Positions 8,542 through 17,417 of a stretch of DNA of 64,000 nt are shown piece by piece. Position numbers and translations under genes: made by a program. The DNA is from Pseudomonas alkylphenolica. Its GTDB lineage: Bacteria > Pseudomonadota > Gammaproteobacteria > Pseudomonadales > Pseudomonadaceae. The notes below the pieces were generated by a model, which ran no database searches, was not told the origin of the DNA, and saw nothing but the letters and a program-made list of their open reading frames with translations. The stretch covers positions 310,001 to 374,000 of the forward strand of contig NZ_QJRG01000044.1 in assembly GCF_004025535.1 (NCBI RefSeq), in the 5' to 3' direction. Position 1 is the first letter of the stretch, and every line of letters starts with the position of its first letter.

Positions 8542-10048
8542 CGGCCAGTGCGCGCCGCTGAACACTGCGTTTACGCCAGATCCGCAGCAACGGCAACAGC
8601 ATCATGGCGATGGTCAGGCCCCACACGCTCAGGGTGATCGGGCTGGACCAGAGGATATCCAGGGCACCATTGGAGATCGATAGCGCACGGCGCAGGTTCT
8701 GTTCCATCAACCCGCCGAGAATGAACCCGAGAAGAATCGGTGACAGCGGGAAATCCAGCTTGCGCAGGATGTAGCCGAAGATGCCGATGCCAATCATCAG
8801 GAACAGGTCGAAGGTCGTCGCATGCACGGCATACACGCCGATCGCGGTAATGATCGCGATCACCGGCACCAGGGCCCAGTTCGGCACGGCCAGAATGCGG
8901 GTGAAGATACGGATCATCGGGATGTTGAGGATCACCAGCATGATGTTGGCGATGAACAGCGAGGCGATCAGGCCCCAGACAATGTCCGGTTGCTGTTCGA
9001 ACAGCATCGGCCCCGGGGTGATGTTGTACAGGGTCAGTGCACCGATCATCACCGCAGTGGTACCCGAGCCCGGGACGCCGAGGGTCAGCATCGGCACCAG
9101 GGCGCCACAGCAGGAGGCACCGATGGCGGTTTCAGGCGCGGCCAGACCACGTTTGTCACCCTTGCCGAAGGTGCCCTTGGCGCCGGCGATGCGCTTCTCG
9201 GTCATGTAGGCCACGGCACTGGCCAGGGTTGCTCCGGCACCAGGCAGCACGCCCATGATGAAACCGAGCAGACCGCAGCGGATGTTCACCACGAAAACCG
9301 AGGCGGCCTCCTTGAAGTTGAACAGCATGCGGCCGGTGGCTTTTACCGCTTCGTGGCCGTGGTGGGTCTTTTCCAGCAGCAACAGAATCTCGCTGATGGA
9401 GAACAGGCCCAGCACCAGCACTACGAACTGGATGCCGTCGGCCAGGTGCACGCTGTCACCGGTAAAGCGGTACACACCACTGTTGGCGTCGATACCGACG
9501 CTGGACAGAAACAGACCGATCAAAGCGGCAATAAAGGTTTTCAGCGGCCGGTCGCCTGCCATGCCGCCCAGGCAGACGATGGCGAACACCATCAGCACGA
9601 AGTATTCCGCCGGCCCGAAGGCGATCGCCCATTTCGCCAGCAAAGGCGCGAACAACACCATGCCGCAGGTGGCGATGAAGGCACCGATGAACGAGCTCCA
9701 GGCCGACAGCGACAGCGCGACGCCAGCCAGGCCCTGGCGGGCCATGGGGTAGCCGTCGAGGGTGGTCATGACGGTGGACGCTTCGCCGGGGATGTTGAGC
9801 AGAATCGAACTGATCCGGCCACCGTACTCGCAGCCCAGGTACACCGCTGCCAGCAGGATCAGCGCCGACTCCGGTGGCAGGCCGAGGGCAAAGGCAATCG
9901 GAATCAGCAGGGCCACGCCGTTGATCGGGCCGAGGCCGGGTAGCAGGCCGACCACGGTACCGATCAGGGTGCCGGCCAGGGCCGTGACCAGGTTGTAAGG
10001 ACTGAGGGCGACGCCGAAGCCCTGGCCCAGGTAGCTGAGGGTATCCAT
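8534..10048 (-). CDS. tctA: TctA, large membrane subunit of tripartite tricarboxylate transporter
   Basis: 504 residues with about 12 membrane helices. TctA is the large permease of the TTT family, which imports citrate or other carboxylates with a small subunit (TctB) and a periplasmic binder (TctC). Family motifs are visible: GLLPGLGPINGVALLIP near the N-terminus, YGGRISSILLNIPGEASTVMT and GVPGSGTTAVMIGAL. The start MDTLSYLGQGFGVAL is one base downstream of the tctB stop, indicating tight coupling. The order tctC-tctB-tctA behind an OpdH porin matches the citrate/aconitate locus of P. aeruginosa. Confidence 0.95.
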   Translation of the reverse strand: MDTLSYLGQGFGVALSPYNLVTALAGTLIGTVVGLLPGLGPINGVALLIPIAFALGLPPESALILLAAVYLGCEYGGRISSILLNIPGEASTVMTTLDGYPMARQGLAGVALSLSAWSSFIGAFIATCGMVLFAPLLAKWAIAFGPAEYFVLMVFAIVCLGGMAGDRPLKTFIAALIGLFLSSVGIDANSGVYRFTGDSVHLADGIQFVVLVLGLFSISEILLLLEKTHHGHEAVKATGRMLFNFKEAASVFVVNIRCGLLGFIMGVLPGAGATLASAVAYMTEKRIAGAKGTFGKGDKRGLAAPETAIGASCCGALVPMLTLGVPGSGTTAVMIGALTLYNITPGPMLFEQQPDIVWGLIASLFIANIMLVILNIPMIRIFTRILAVPNWALVPVIAIITAIGVYAVHATTFDLFLMIGIGIFGYILRKLDFPLSPILLGFILGGLMEQNLRRALSISNGALDILWSSPITLSVWGLTIAMMLLPLLRIWRKRSVQRRALADV

Positions 10049-10049
10049 G

Positions 10050-10508
10050 TCAATTCTCCAGAACGTCGAGCAGGCCGAGGGGCAGGGGGACATCCATGAC
10101 GCGGTCGAACAGCCAGTACAGGGCAATGCTCATCAACCCGATGATCATCACACTGGGCAGCCAGCGCCCGCCGTAGAGCCGTGCCATGGGCACGCCGATC
10201 AAGATGCTGCTGACAATGAACCCGAGGGTCTCGAAGGTGGCGGCGAATACCAGCAGCAAGCCGATGCACATGGCAATCTTGTTCAGGGTTTCGCGGTCCA
10301 GTTCCGGCTCGTCCTCTTTGTGCACGATGGGCGTAGGACGAAATGCCAGGTAAAGCAGGCCAAGGCCCATCAGGCCGAGCATCAGCAAGGGGTAGGCGCG
10401 AGGGCCAACCGGTTCGTAGGAAAATGCAGCCTGGTAAGGCCAGGCCATGACGGCCAGGGCGGCGCAGAGCGCCAGCAAAAACAGGGCAAAGACGCGTTGC
10501 AGGATCAT
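10050..10508 (-). CDS. tctB: TctB, small membrane subunit of tripartite tricarboxylate transporter
   Basis: 152 residues with four predicted membrane segments and a charged middle loop (HKEDEPELDRETLNK), the standard TctB layout. The GPRAYPLLMLGLMGLGLLYL stretch is typical of the family. It works only with TctA and TctC. The gap to tctA is one base; tctC lies 112 bases upstream. Confidence 0.9.
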   Translation of the reverse strand: MILQRVFALFLLALCAALAVMAWPYQAAFSYEPVGPRAYPLLMLGLMGLGLLYLAFRPTPIVHKEDEPELDRETLNKIAMCIGLLLVFAATFETLGFIVSSILIGVPMARLYGGRWLPSVMIIGLMSIALYWLFDRVMDVPLPLGLLDVLEN

Positions 10509-10620
10509 CGCGCGTGTCCTCTGTGAGGTTCACAAACATTGGTCGCCGACCTTGTAGGCGCGAATTCACCGGGGTGCCGGAGAGTCCGCTTCTACGGGAT
10601 CGCTGGGAGAAACGCAGGGC

Positions 10621-11601
10621 TTACTGAATCAGCCCGAATTCCTTGGCCAGGGCCTTGTAGTCGGCCACCTGTTTCTTCACATAGGTATCCAGCTCGACGC
10701 CGGTCATGGCAAACGGGAACAGCTCGCGCTGGTCACGCAGCTTGGCGAACTCTTCCGAGGCCAGCAGTTTGTCGAACGAGGCTTTCCACCAGTCGTACTC
10801 CTCATCGGTGACCTTCGGCCCCAGATAGAAGCCGCGTACCACCGGCCAGACAATGTCGTAACCCTGTTCCTTTGCGGTCGGAATGTTCTTCATTTCCGGC
10901 TCGTCCAGACGGTTTTCGGCGAACACCGCCAGCAAGCGCATGTCACCGCTCTGGATGTGCGGCATGGAGTCGGAGATGTCGGTACTGCCCACCTGGATAT
11001 GGCCACCCAGCAACGCCGTGGCAATTTCACCACCACCTTCGAGGGCGACATACCGCAGGTCGCGCGGATTGATACCGGCGGCTTTGGCGATCAGAGCGGT
11101 TTGCATCCAGTCCTGGCTGCCGACGGTACCGCCGGAGCCGATCACCACTTTGCTCGGGTCCTTTTTCAGCGCGGCAACCAGATCATCGAGGGTTTTGTAG
11201 GGCGAATCGTTTTTCACTGCGATGGCGCCATAGCTGGTGCCGACTGCCGCCAGCCAGCGTACGGCGTTTTCGTCGAAGCGACCGAACTTGCCTTGGGCGA
11301 GGTTGAGCAACGAGCCGCTGGACCAGGCCACCAGGGTCCCGGCATCGGCCGGGCGCTGAGCCACCACGGCGTTGTAGGCGACGGCGCCAACACCACCAGG
11401 CATGTAGGTCACGCGCATGGGCTTGCTGAGGATCTTCTCGTTGACCAGGGCGCTTTGCACCAGTTTGCAGGTCAGGTCGAAGCCGCCACCGGGGGAGGCC
11501 GGGGCAATGCACTCAGGGCGTTTGGGTTCGCTCGCCAGGACGTTGCCGGCAAGCAGCAGGCAACTGGTGGCAAGGGCAATGCGGCGCAGTGAAAAGGTCA
11601 T
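10621..11601 (-). CDS. tctC: TctC, periplasmic tricarboxylate-binding protein (Bug family)
   Basis: 326 residues. A signal peptide (MTFSLRRIALATSCLLLAGN, cleavage near VLAS-E) is followed by a Bug-type binding protein: IAPASPGGGFDLTC replaces the classic PxxPGG segment that contacts the carboxylate, and VIGSGGTVGSQDWMQTALIAKAAGI follows. It captures a tri- or dicarboxylate in the periplasm for TctAB. GGAG precedes the ATG. It is the first transporter gene after the porin opdH, 34 bases downstream of it. Confidence 0.93.
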   Translation of the reverse strand: MTFSLRRIALATSCLLLAGNVLASEPKRPECIAPASPGGGFDLTCKLVQSALVNEKILSKPMRVTYMPGGVGAVAYNAVVAQRPADAGTLVAWSSGSLLNLAQGKFGRFDENAVRWLAAVGTSYGAIAVKNDSPYKTLDDLVAALKKDPSKVVIGSGGTVGSQDWMQTALIAKAAGINPRDLRYVALEGGGEIATALLGGHIQVGSTDISDSMPHIQSGDMRLLAVFAENRLDEPEMKNIPTAKEQGYDIVWPVVRGFYLGPKVTDEEYDWWKASFDKLLASEEFAKLRDQRELFPFAMTGVELDTYVKKQVADYKALAKEFGLIQ

Positions 11602-11635
11602 CGTCTATCTCCGTGAGCATTATTGTTATCGGGGA

Positions 11636-12925
11636 TTACCACAGCGCAAGGCTGTAACTCACCAGCAGCCGCACTTCGTCCGCATCGCGGGTGAAGTTGG
11701 AGCGGAAAGTGGCGTTGCGCAGGCGCACGGCGACGTTTTTCAGGGCGCCACTTTGCACCACATATTTGAACTCGGTGTTGCGTTCCCACTCTTTGCCTTC
11801 ACCACCATTGGCCAGGCTGACATTATCGCCGCTGATGTAGCGGGTCATGAAGGTCAGGCCGGGAATGCCCAGCGTGACGAAGTCAAAGTCGTAGCGGGTT
11901 TGCCAGGAACGTTCGTCTTTACCGGCGAAGTCGTTGATCTGCACGAAGTTGACCAGGTACGGGTCGGAGCCGTCGACGTAAGGGAAAGCGCTGTCGCCCG
12001 ACATGTGCTGGTAACCGGCGCTGAGCTTGTGGCCCTTGAGGCCGTAGCTGAGCATGCCGTTGAGCGCGGTGTTATCGATCTTGCCGCCGCGTGCCTGGCC
12101 CTGGTCGTCGCTGAACGCCATGCGCAGGTCGGCGCCGAAGGTGCCCGGGCCCCAGGGCTGGCTGGCGATCATGCCGACAAAGTGCTGGCGATAGACATCG
12201 TCCAGTTGTGCCCAGTGGTAGCTGCCGGTGATTTTGTCGGTGAACTTGTAGTCCAGGCCTGCGAGGTCGAAGTGATTGCCGGCAACGGTGCCGAGAAAAC
12301 GGCCGTTCTTGTTGTTAAGGGCAATGTCTTCCTTGTTGGTGTCGTCGCGGTCCTTGGCTTTTTCCAGGCGCCCGCCGGTAAAGGTCAGGTTCTTGATTTC
12401 GCCGGAAGTCAGCAGGCCGCCTTCGAAGGTCTGCGGCAGGATGCGGCCGTCGTTGGGCTGCAGGGTGGGCAATTCGGGAATCAGGGTGCCGACTTTCAGT
12501 TCAGTGGCGGAGATCTTCACCTTGCCGGTCAGGCCGAGCTTGGAGTACTCGTCGGCGGCGCGGCCATCGTCGTGGGTGGGCAGCAGGCCGGTCCCGGTGC
12601 GGTCGGGGCTGGAGTCGAGCTTGATGCCGAGCATTCCCAGGGCATCGAGGCCAAAGCCGACCGGGCCGTCGGTATAACCCGACTCGAAATTGAGCATGAA
12701 GCCCTGAGCCCATTCGTCACGCTTGGATTGCTGTGCGCTGGTACCGTCGCGAAAGTCGCGGTTGAAGTACATGTTACGGGTTTCGAAGCCGGCCTTGCTG
12801 TCATCGAAGAAGGCGGCCTGGCTAAGCGGGGCGACGCCGGCAAGCGCAAGGGCACTGGCAACTGCGGTCTGGCGGGAAGGTAAACGGCGGGTAGGCACAC
12901 AGGCCTGTGGCTGCATGGACAGCAT
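11636..12925 (-). CDS. opdH: OprD-family outer-membrane porin, OpdH-like
   Basis: 429 residues. A signal peptide ends near SQA-AFFDD. The mature protein shows OprD-family hallmarks: ETRNMYFNRDF early, a GFMLNFESGYTDGPVGFGLDALGMLG stretch, GDNVSLANGGEGKEWERNTEFKYV late, and a C-terminal aromatic strand ending SYSLALW. OprD porins are 18-strand channels for small carboxylates and amino acids. Position ahead of tctCBA and divergence from tctDE argue for OpdH, the tricarboxylate porin of P. aeruginosa. GGAG lies about ten bases ahead of the ATG at 12925; an internal ATG at 12916 is an alternative start. Confidence 0.9.
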   Translation of the reverse strand: MLSMQPQACVPTRRLPSRQTAVASALALAGVAPLSQAAFFDDSKAGFETRNMYFNRDFRDGTSAQQSKRDEWAQGFMLNFESGYTDGPVGFGLDALGMLGIKLDSSPDRTGTGLLPTHDDGRAADEYSKLGLTGKVKISATELKVGTLIPELPTLQPNDGRILPQTFEGGLLTSGEIKNLTFTGGRLEKAKDRDDTNKEDIALNNKNGRFLGTVAGNHFDLAGLDYKFTDKITGSYHWAQLDDVYRQHFVGMIASQPWGPGTFGADLRMAFSDDQGQARGGKIDNTALNGMLSYGLKGHKLSAGYQHMSGDSAFPYVDGSDPYLVNFVQINDFAGKDERSWQTRYDFDFVTLGIPGLTFMTRYISGDNVSLANGGEGKEWERNTEFKYVVQSGALKNVAVRLRNATFRSNFTRDADEVRLLVSYSLALW

Positions 12926-13019
12926 CGTGTTGAAACTCCGTTATTGTTCTTATTAGTTCGAACGTCGAGGTTCGGTTGTACGGCAAGCAGAGTGAGCCGT
13001 CAGGCGATGCTAGGGGCTG

Positions 13020-13038
13020 AACCTTTCGCTAACCTTTC
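13020..13038. promoter_or_regulatory. Tandem direct repeat in opdH/tctD divergent promoter, candidate TctD site
   Basis: Two copies of AACCTTTC (13020-13027 and 13031-13038) repeat with an 11-bp period, one helical turn. OmpR-family response regulators usually bind such head-to-tail repeats. The site lies between opdH and tctD, about 95 bases from the opdH start and 90 from tctD. The assignment to TctD is inference. Confidence 0.5.
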
Positions 13039-13067
13039 AGCAGCTTTTCATTGTTACCAGGGCTTCA

Positions 13068-13085
13068 CAGCTGATCTGTCAGCTG
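13068..13085. promoter_or_regulatory. Perfect inverted repeat upstream of tctD
   Basis: Arms CAGCTGA (13068-13074) and TCAGCTG (13079-13085) are separated by TCTG, 42 bases before the tctD ATG. It could be a second regulator site or a leader hairpin. No T run follows, which argues against a terminator. Confidence 0.4.
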
Positions 13086-13127
13086 TACACTCCGCGCCAT
13101 TGACTGCGACGTGACCGGGAGAAATCG

Positions 13128-13799
13128 ATGCGTGTGCTGCTCGTCGAAGACCATCTGCAGCTGGCTGAAAGCGTGGCCCAGGCCCTGAAAAGCACCGGCC
13201 TGACCGTGGATGTACTGCACGATGGCGTGGCTGCCGATCTGGCCTTGTCCACCGAGGAATATGCCGTGGCGGTGCTCGATGTGGGCCTGCCGCGCATGGA
13301 TGGCTTCGAGGTGCTGGCGCGCCTGCGCGCCCGGGGCAAGACCCTGCCGGTGCTGATGCTGACCGCGCGCAGCGACGTCAAGGACCGGGTCCATGGCCTG
13401 AATCTGGGCGCTGATGATTACCTGGCCAAACCCTTTGAACTCACCGAACTCGAGGCACGGGTCAAAGCCCTGTTGCGTCGTACCGTACTGGGCGGTGAAC
13501 GCCAGCAGCGCTGCGGGCCGCTGGTGTACGACCTCGACACCCGGCGCTTTACCCTCGGTGACGAACTGCTGACCCTGACCTCCCGCGAACAGGCGGTGCT
13601 CGAAGCCCTGGTAGCGCGGCCCGGGCGGGTGATGAGCAAAGAGCAACTGGCCGCCCAGGTCTTTGGCCTGGATGAAGAAGCCAGCGCCGACGCCATCGAG
13701 ATATACGTCCATCGTCTGCGCAAGAAACTGGATGGGCATGCCGTGGCCATTGTTACCTTCAGGGGGCTCGGGTACCTGCTTGAGCACCGCGATGCGTGA
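13128..13799 (+). CDS. tctD: TctD, OmpR-family response regulator
   Basis: 223 residues: a receiver domain with phospho-acceptor Asp51 (AVAVLDVGLPRMDG) and Lys in the LAKPFELTELEARV switch, followed by a winged-helix output domain (RFTLGDELLTLTSREQAVLEAL, then DAIEIYVHRLRKKL). It is expected to activate the opdH-tctCBA operon in response to carboxylates sensed by TctE, as in P. aeruginosa and Salmonella. It overlaps tctE by eight bases. The adjacent porin/transporter operon is divergent. Confidence 0.93.
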   Translation: MRVLLVEDHLQLAESVAQALKSTGLTVDVLHDGVAADLALSTEEYAVAVLDVGLPRMDGFEVLARLRARGKTLPVLMLTARSDVKDRVHGLNLGADDYLAKPFELTELEARVKALLRRTVLGGERQQRCGPLVYDLDTRRFTLGDELLTLTSREQAVLEALVARPGRVMSKEQLAAQVFGLDEEASADAIEIYVHRLRKKLDGHAVAIVTFRGLGYLLEHRDA

Positions 13800-15186
13800 C
13801 AGCGGCAGCCTGCGCGGGCGGCTGCTGTGGAACCTGGCGTTGCTGCTGGTGGTGTTGATGCTGGCCAGTGGCTTGAGTGCCTACTGGAACGGTCGTGAAG
13901 CGGCTGACACTGCCTATGATCGTACCTTGCTGGCATCGGCGCGTACCATTGCCGCGGGTTTGTCCCAGCGTGACGGCAGCCTCAGCGCCGATGTGCCTTA
14001 TGTCGCGCTGGATACCTTTGCCTATGACAGTGCCGGGCGCATCTATTACCAGGTCAATGACATTCATCAGCGCCTGATCTCGGGCTACGAAAACCTCCCC
14101 GCACCGCCGCCTGGCACCCCGCGCACTGATGATTATCCGGCGCTGGCGCGCTTTTACAACGCCCGTTACCTGGGGCAGGACGTACGCGTGGTGAGCCTGC
14201 TCAAAGCGGTCACCGAACCGAACATGAACGGCATGGCCGAAATCCGCGTAGCCGAAACCGAAGAGGCGCGGGTGCGCATGGCGCGTGGCCTGATGGCCGA
14301 TACCCTGTTGCGCCTGGGCATGCTGGCGCTCGGTGCACTGATGCTGGTGTGGTTTGCCGTCAGCGCCGCCTTGCGCCCGCTGGAGCGCTTGCGTAGCGCG
14401 GTGGAGGAGCGCCAGCTTGACGATTTGCGGGCCTTGCCGCTGATCGAGGTGCAGCGCGAACTGAGCCCGCTGGTGCGAGCCTTGAACCACTTCACTGAAC
14501 GCCTGCGTGTGCAGTTCGAGCGCCAGGCGCAATTCATCGCCGAGGCCGCGCATGAGTTGCGCACGCCTCTGGCTGCGCTCAAGGCCCGGGTCGAGCTGGG
14601 CTTGCGTTCCAGCGAACCGCAGGTCTGGCGTGACACTCTGGAGTCTGCTGCGCAGGGCACCGACCGCCTGACCCACCTGGCCAACCAGCTGTTGTCACTG
14701 GCGCGGGTGGAGAACGGTGCACGGGCGATTGCCGAGGGTGGGGCGCAGTCGCTCGACCTGAGCCAGCTGGCCCGTGAACTGGGCATGGCGATGGCGCCGT
14801 TGGCCTACGCCCGAGGCGTGGCGCTGGCACTGGAAGCCGAAGCGCCGGTGCATGTGCGCGGCGAACCGACCTTGCTCAACGAGTTGCTCAGCAACCTGGT
14901 GGATAACGCCCTGGCGCATACACCCAAAGGCGGCAACGTGATTTTACGGGTCTACGCACCTTGCGTGCTGGAGGTCGAAGATGATGGCCCGGGTATTCCC
15001 GAAGCGGAACGCGAGCGGGTGTTCGAGCGCTTTTATCGGCGCAGTGCGCAGGGCACAGGCCTGGGGCTGGCGATTGTCGGCGAAATCTGCCGCGCCCATC
15101 TGGCACAGATCAGCCTGCACGATGGTGAGCGCGGCGGCCTCAAAGTACGGGTAAGCTTTTCGGTGGACGAGCGGAACGTTAATTAG
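13792..15186 (+). CDS. tctE: TctE, sensor histidine kinase
   Basis: 464 residues. Membrane segments near 12-32 and 172-192 enclose a periplasmic TctE-type sensor region of about 140 residues (TLLASARTIAAGLSQRDG, then DTFAYDSAGRIYYQV). The cytoplasmic part has the H-box EAAHELRTPLAALKARVELG (His254), an N-box NELLSNLVDNALAHTP and G-boxes EDDGPGIP and GTGLGLAIV. It autophosphorylates and passes phosphate to TctD. Start ATG 13792 overlaps tctD. Its TAG stop overlaps the stop of the convergent HDOD gene. Confidence 0.92.
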   Translation: MRDSGSLRGRLLWNLALLLVVLMLASGLSAYWNGREAADTAYDRTLLASARTIAAGLSQRDGSLSADVPYVALDTFAYDSAGRIYYQVNDIHQRLISGYENLPAPPPGTPRTDDYPALARFYNARYLGQDVRVVSLLKAVTEPNMNGMAEIRVAETEEARVRMARGLMADTLLRLGMLALGALMLVWFAVSAALRPLERLRSAVEERQLDDLRALPLIEVQRELSPLVRALNHFTERLRVQFERQAQFIAEAAHELRTPLAALKARVELGLRSSEPQVWRDTLESAAQGTDRLTHLANQLLSLARVENGARAIAEGGAQSLDLSQLARELGMAMAPLAYARGVALALEAEAPVHVRGEPTLLNELLSNLVDNALAHTPKGGNVILRVYAPCVLEVEDDGPGIPEAERERVFERFYRRSAQGTGLGLAIVGEICRAHLAQISLHDGERGGLKVRVSFSVDERNVN

Positions 15187-15992
15187 CGGAACAAGGCGCG
15201 GGCGTTGAGCAGGTCGCACGCCTCGAGCTCGGTACCGGCCGGCAAGCCCAGGTGCTGGTAGGCGGGAAGGGTCGCCAGTGGTTGCAGCTTGCCAGTGGCA
15301 TGGCTCAGGGCCCGGGCGATCTGGACGACGTCGACATAGTCGACCTGGTTGCTGCCGCGGTGAAGGTCAAGGACCTGTCCGGGCAGTTTGACCAGTTGTT
15401 CGGGGAATTCCCAGGTGCTGAGGATCTTGTCGCCCAACACCGGGTGAATCTGGTCGATCACATAGTTCAGGCAAACCGGATCGGAGAGCAGTTCGTTGTG
15501 CTCTTCGGCGTAGATCAGGATCGGCAGCACGCCGATCTGGTGAACCAGGCCGGCAAGGGCGCCCTGATCGGGTTTGAGCTGGGTGTAGCGCCGGCACAGT
15601 TCATAGCTGATACCCGCGACTTCCAGGCTGGAAGCCCAGACTTCGCGCATTTTCTTCTCAACGACGTCGGAGCGGGCATGGAAGATCTGCTCGATCACCA
15701 GGCCAATGGCCAGGTTGCAGCTGTAGTTGATGCCCAGGCGGGTAATGGCGGTCTGCAGGTCGGTGACTTCGACTGTGGCGCGCAGCAACGGGCTGTTCAC
15801 CACTTTGATCAGGCGAGCCGACAGGGCAGCGTCGCGGCCGATGACTTTACTCAGGGCGCTGACGCTGATTTCGCTGTTCTCGGCGGCCTCGCGGATGCTC
15901 AGTGCCACCTCGGGCAAGGTCGGCAGCACCAGGTCATCGTTGTTGATGGCAGCCAGCAACTGGGTCTGGACCATCTCGGCCAGATTGTTCAT
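15183..15992 (-). CDS. HDOD domain protein
   Basis: 269 residues consisting of one HDOD domain, an HD-like fold without catalytic metal residues: LPTLPEVALSIREAAENSEISVSALSKVIGRDAALSARLIKVVNSP near 24-70, followed by ITRLGINYSCNLAIGLVIEQIF. HDOD proteins serve as signalling scaffolds, often in motility or c-di-GMP networks; no partner is fused here. AGAGA precedes the ATG. It shares its stop-codon bases with convergent tctE (15183-15186), so both messages must terminate within the other gene. Confidence 0.9.
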   Translation of the reverse strand: MNNLAEMVQTQLLAAINNDDLVLPTLPEVALSIREAAENSEISVSALSKVIGRDAALSARLIKVVNSPLLRATVEVTDLQTAITRLGINYSCNLAIGLVIEQIFHARSDVVEKKMREVWASSLEVAGISYELCRRYTQLKPDQGALAGLVHQIGVLPILIYAEEHNELLSDPVCLNYVIDQIHPVLGDKILSTWEFPEQLVKLPGQVLDLHRGSNQVDYVDVVQIARALSHATGKLQPLATLPAYQHLGLPAGTELEACDLLNARALFR

Positions 15993-16054
15993 CGTGATTC
16001 TCTAGCGTTATTCATTGAGAGCCCCGGCCTTCCAGGCACCGGGGCAGGGCTGGC

Positions 16055-16996
16055 TCAGCGCTGGATCTCGCGGTCGCGATCCAGTTCGTAAGGCAACGAC
16101 AGCAGCTCCAGGCGCGGGCCATCGGGGCTGCCCACGTGCAGGTTGTTATCTGCAACGGCATCGGCGGTCAATACGGCCAGTAGTTCGCTGCCCTCGGCGT
16201 TGCGTGCCGACAGCACCACTTCACCTACCGAGGAGTTGTGGGTTGGCGAGAAAATTTCGGTGCCCGGTGCGGGCAGCTCTTGTCCTGCCAGGGCTGCGCG
16301 GTACTGACGACGTTTGAGTTTGCCCAGGTACTGCATGCGCGCGACAATTTCCTGACCGGTGTAGCAGCCTTTCTTGAAACTGACACCGCCCACTGCCTGC
16401 AGGTTGATCATCTGCGGGATGAACAGCTCGCGGGTTTGCGCCATGACCTGGCCAATGCCGGCGCGGATCTGCCCGAGCAACCAGTCGTTGAGGTCAGCCT
16501 GTGGCAACTGTTCAGCCAGTTGTGCCTTTATCTGTTCTGCCTGATCGGCAGCCACCCAGAGTTCGATCCGCCCAGGCGACACGGCAATTGCGATCAACCC
16601 GGCATGGCGCGTCATCGCGTCGGTTTGTGCCGGCACCTCAAGGCCCAGGGTCTGCAGCGCGGCTTCACCGCCGTGCACGCCAAAGCGCACCCAGGCGTTG
16701 CTCTCGTCGGTCAGCTTGGCTTTGGAGAACACTGCATATTTCTTCAGGTCCGCCAGTTGCGGTTCCAGCAGTTCGCGGGCCATCGCCAGCAAGTAGCCGT
16801 CGCCTTCCGGCAGGATGCGAAAGCTCGACTGCATGCGGCCCTTGACCATGCAGCGCGCGCCAAGGCTGCTGGTGCTGTCGCCCAGGTAGCTGATGTTGCA
16901 GGTCAGTTGGCCTTGCAGGAACTTGCCAGCGTCCGAGCCGCGGACGGCGAGGACGCCTTCGTGGGAAAGGGTGCAGAAAAAAGCGGATTCGGCCAT
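16055..16996 (-). CDS. ygfZ: YgfZ, folate-dependent Fe-S protein maintenance factor
   Basis: 313 residues, GcvT-like fold. YgfZ binds tetrahydrofolate and helps maintain certain iron-sulfur enzymes, including MiaB. The family motif K-G-C-Y-x-G-Q-E is complete (KKGCYTGQEIVARMQYLGKLKRR) with the required Cys211. The length fits. It diverges from sdhE with about 166 bases between them, an arrangement widely conserved in gammaproteobacteria. Confidence 0.94.
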   Translation of the reverse strand: MAESAFFCTLSHEGVLAVRGSDAGKFLQGQLTCNISYLGDSTSSLGARCMVKGRMQSSFRILPEGDGYLLAMARELLEPQLADLKKYAVFSKAKLTDESNAWVRFGVHGGEAALQTLGLEVPAQTDAMTRHAGLIAIAVSPGRIELWVAADQAEQIKAQLAEQLPQADLNDWLLGQIRAGIGQVMAQTRELFIPQMINLQAVGGVSFKKGCYTGQEIVARMQYLGKLKRRQYRAALAGQELPAPGTEIFSPTHNSSVGEVVLSARNAEGSELLAVLTADAVADNNLHVGSPDGPRLELLSLPYELDRDREIQR

Positions 16997-17162
16997 GGGA
17001 CATCGCAGGGTAGATAAGACTGGGGACCATGATAGAGCGCTGTCGTAAAAATAGGTAGTTGAGCTGGCCCCTCTGTCATTTTTTGCGCCGAACTACGGAC
17101 CAACGTCGCGTGTTCCCCGGGCGCGGGCTCTGTATACTGTCGGCCTATTTTAGGAGGGCTCC

Positions 17163-17417
17163 ATGGTCGAACAAATTGAACTCAACCGGCTCTTTTGGCA
17201 TAGCCGCCGCGGCATGCTGGAGCTGGACGTGTTGCTGGTCCCTTTCAGCCAGGATGTCTACCCAACCCTGAGCCCGGAAGACCGCGAGCTCTACTGGCGC
17301 TTGCTCAGTTGCGAAGACCAGGACATGTTTGGCTGGTTCATGGAGCGCAGCGAGTCGCCAGACCCCGAGCTGCAACGCATGGTTCGCATCATTCTGGATC
17401 GTGTCCAGCCCAAGTGA
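17163..17417 (+). CDS. sdhE: SdhE, flavinylation factor for succinate dehydrogenase
   Basis: 84 residues. SdhE (YgfY) assists covalent FAD attachment to SdhA and fumarate reductase. The RGxxE motif is present as RGMLE at 16-20, and the [29 protein letters not shown] block matches the family. AGGAGG lies just before the ATG. The next gene, ygfX, starts inside its 3' end. Confidence 0.95.
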   Translation: MVEQIELNRLFWHSRRGMLELDVLLVPFSQDVYPTLSPEDRELYWRLLSCEDQDMFGWFMERSESPDPELQRMVRIILDRVQPK

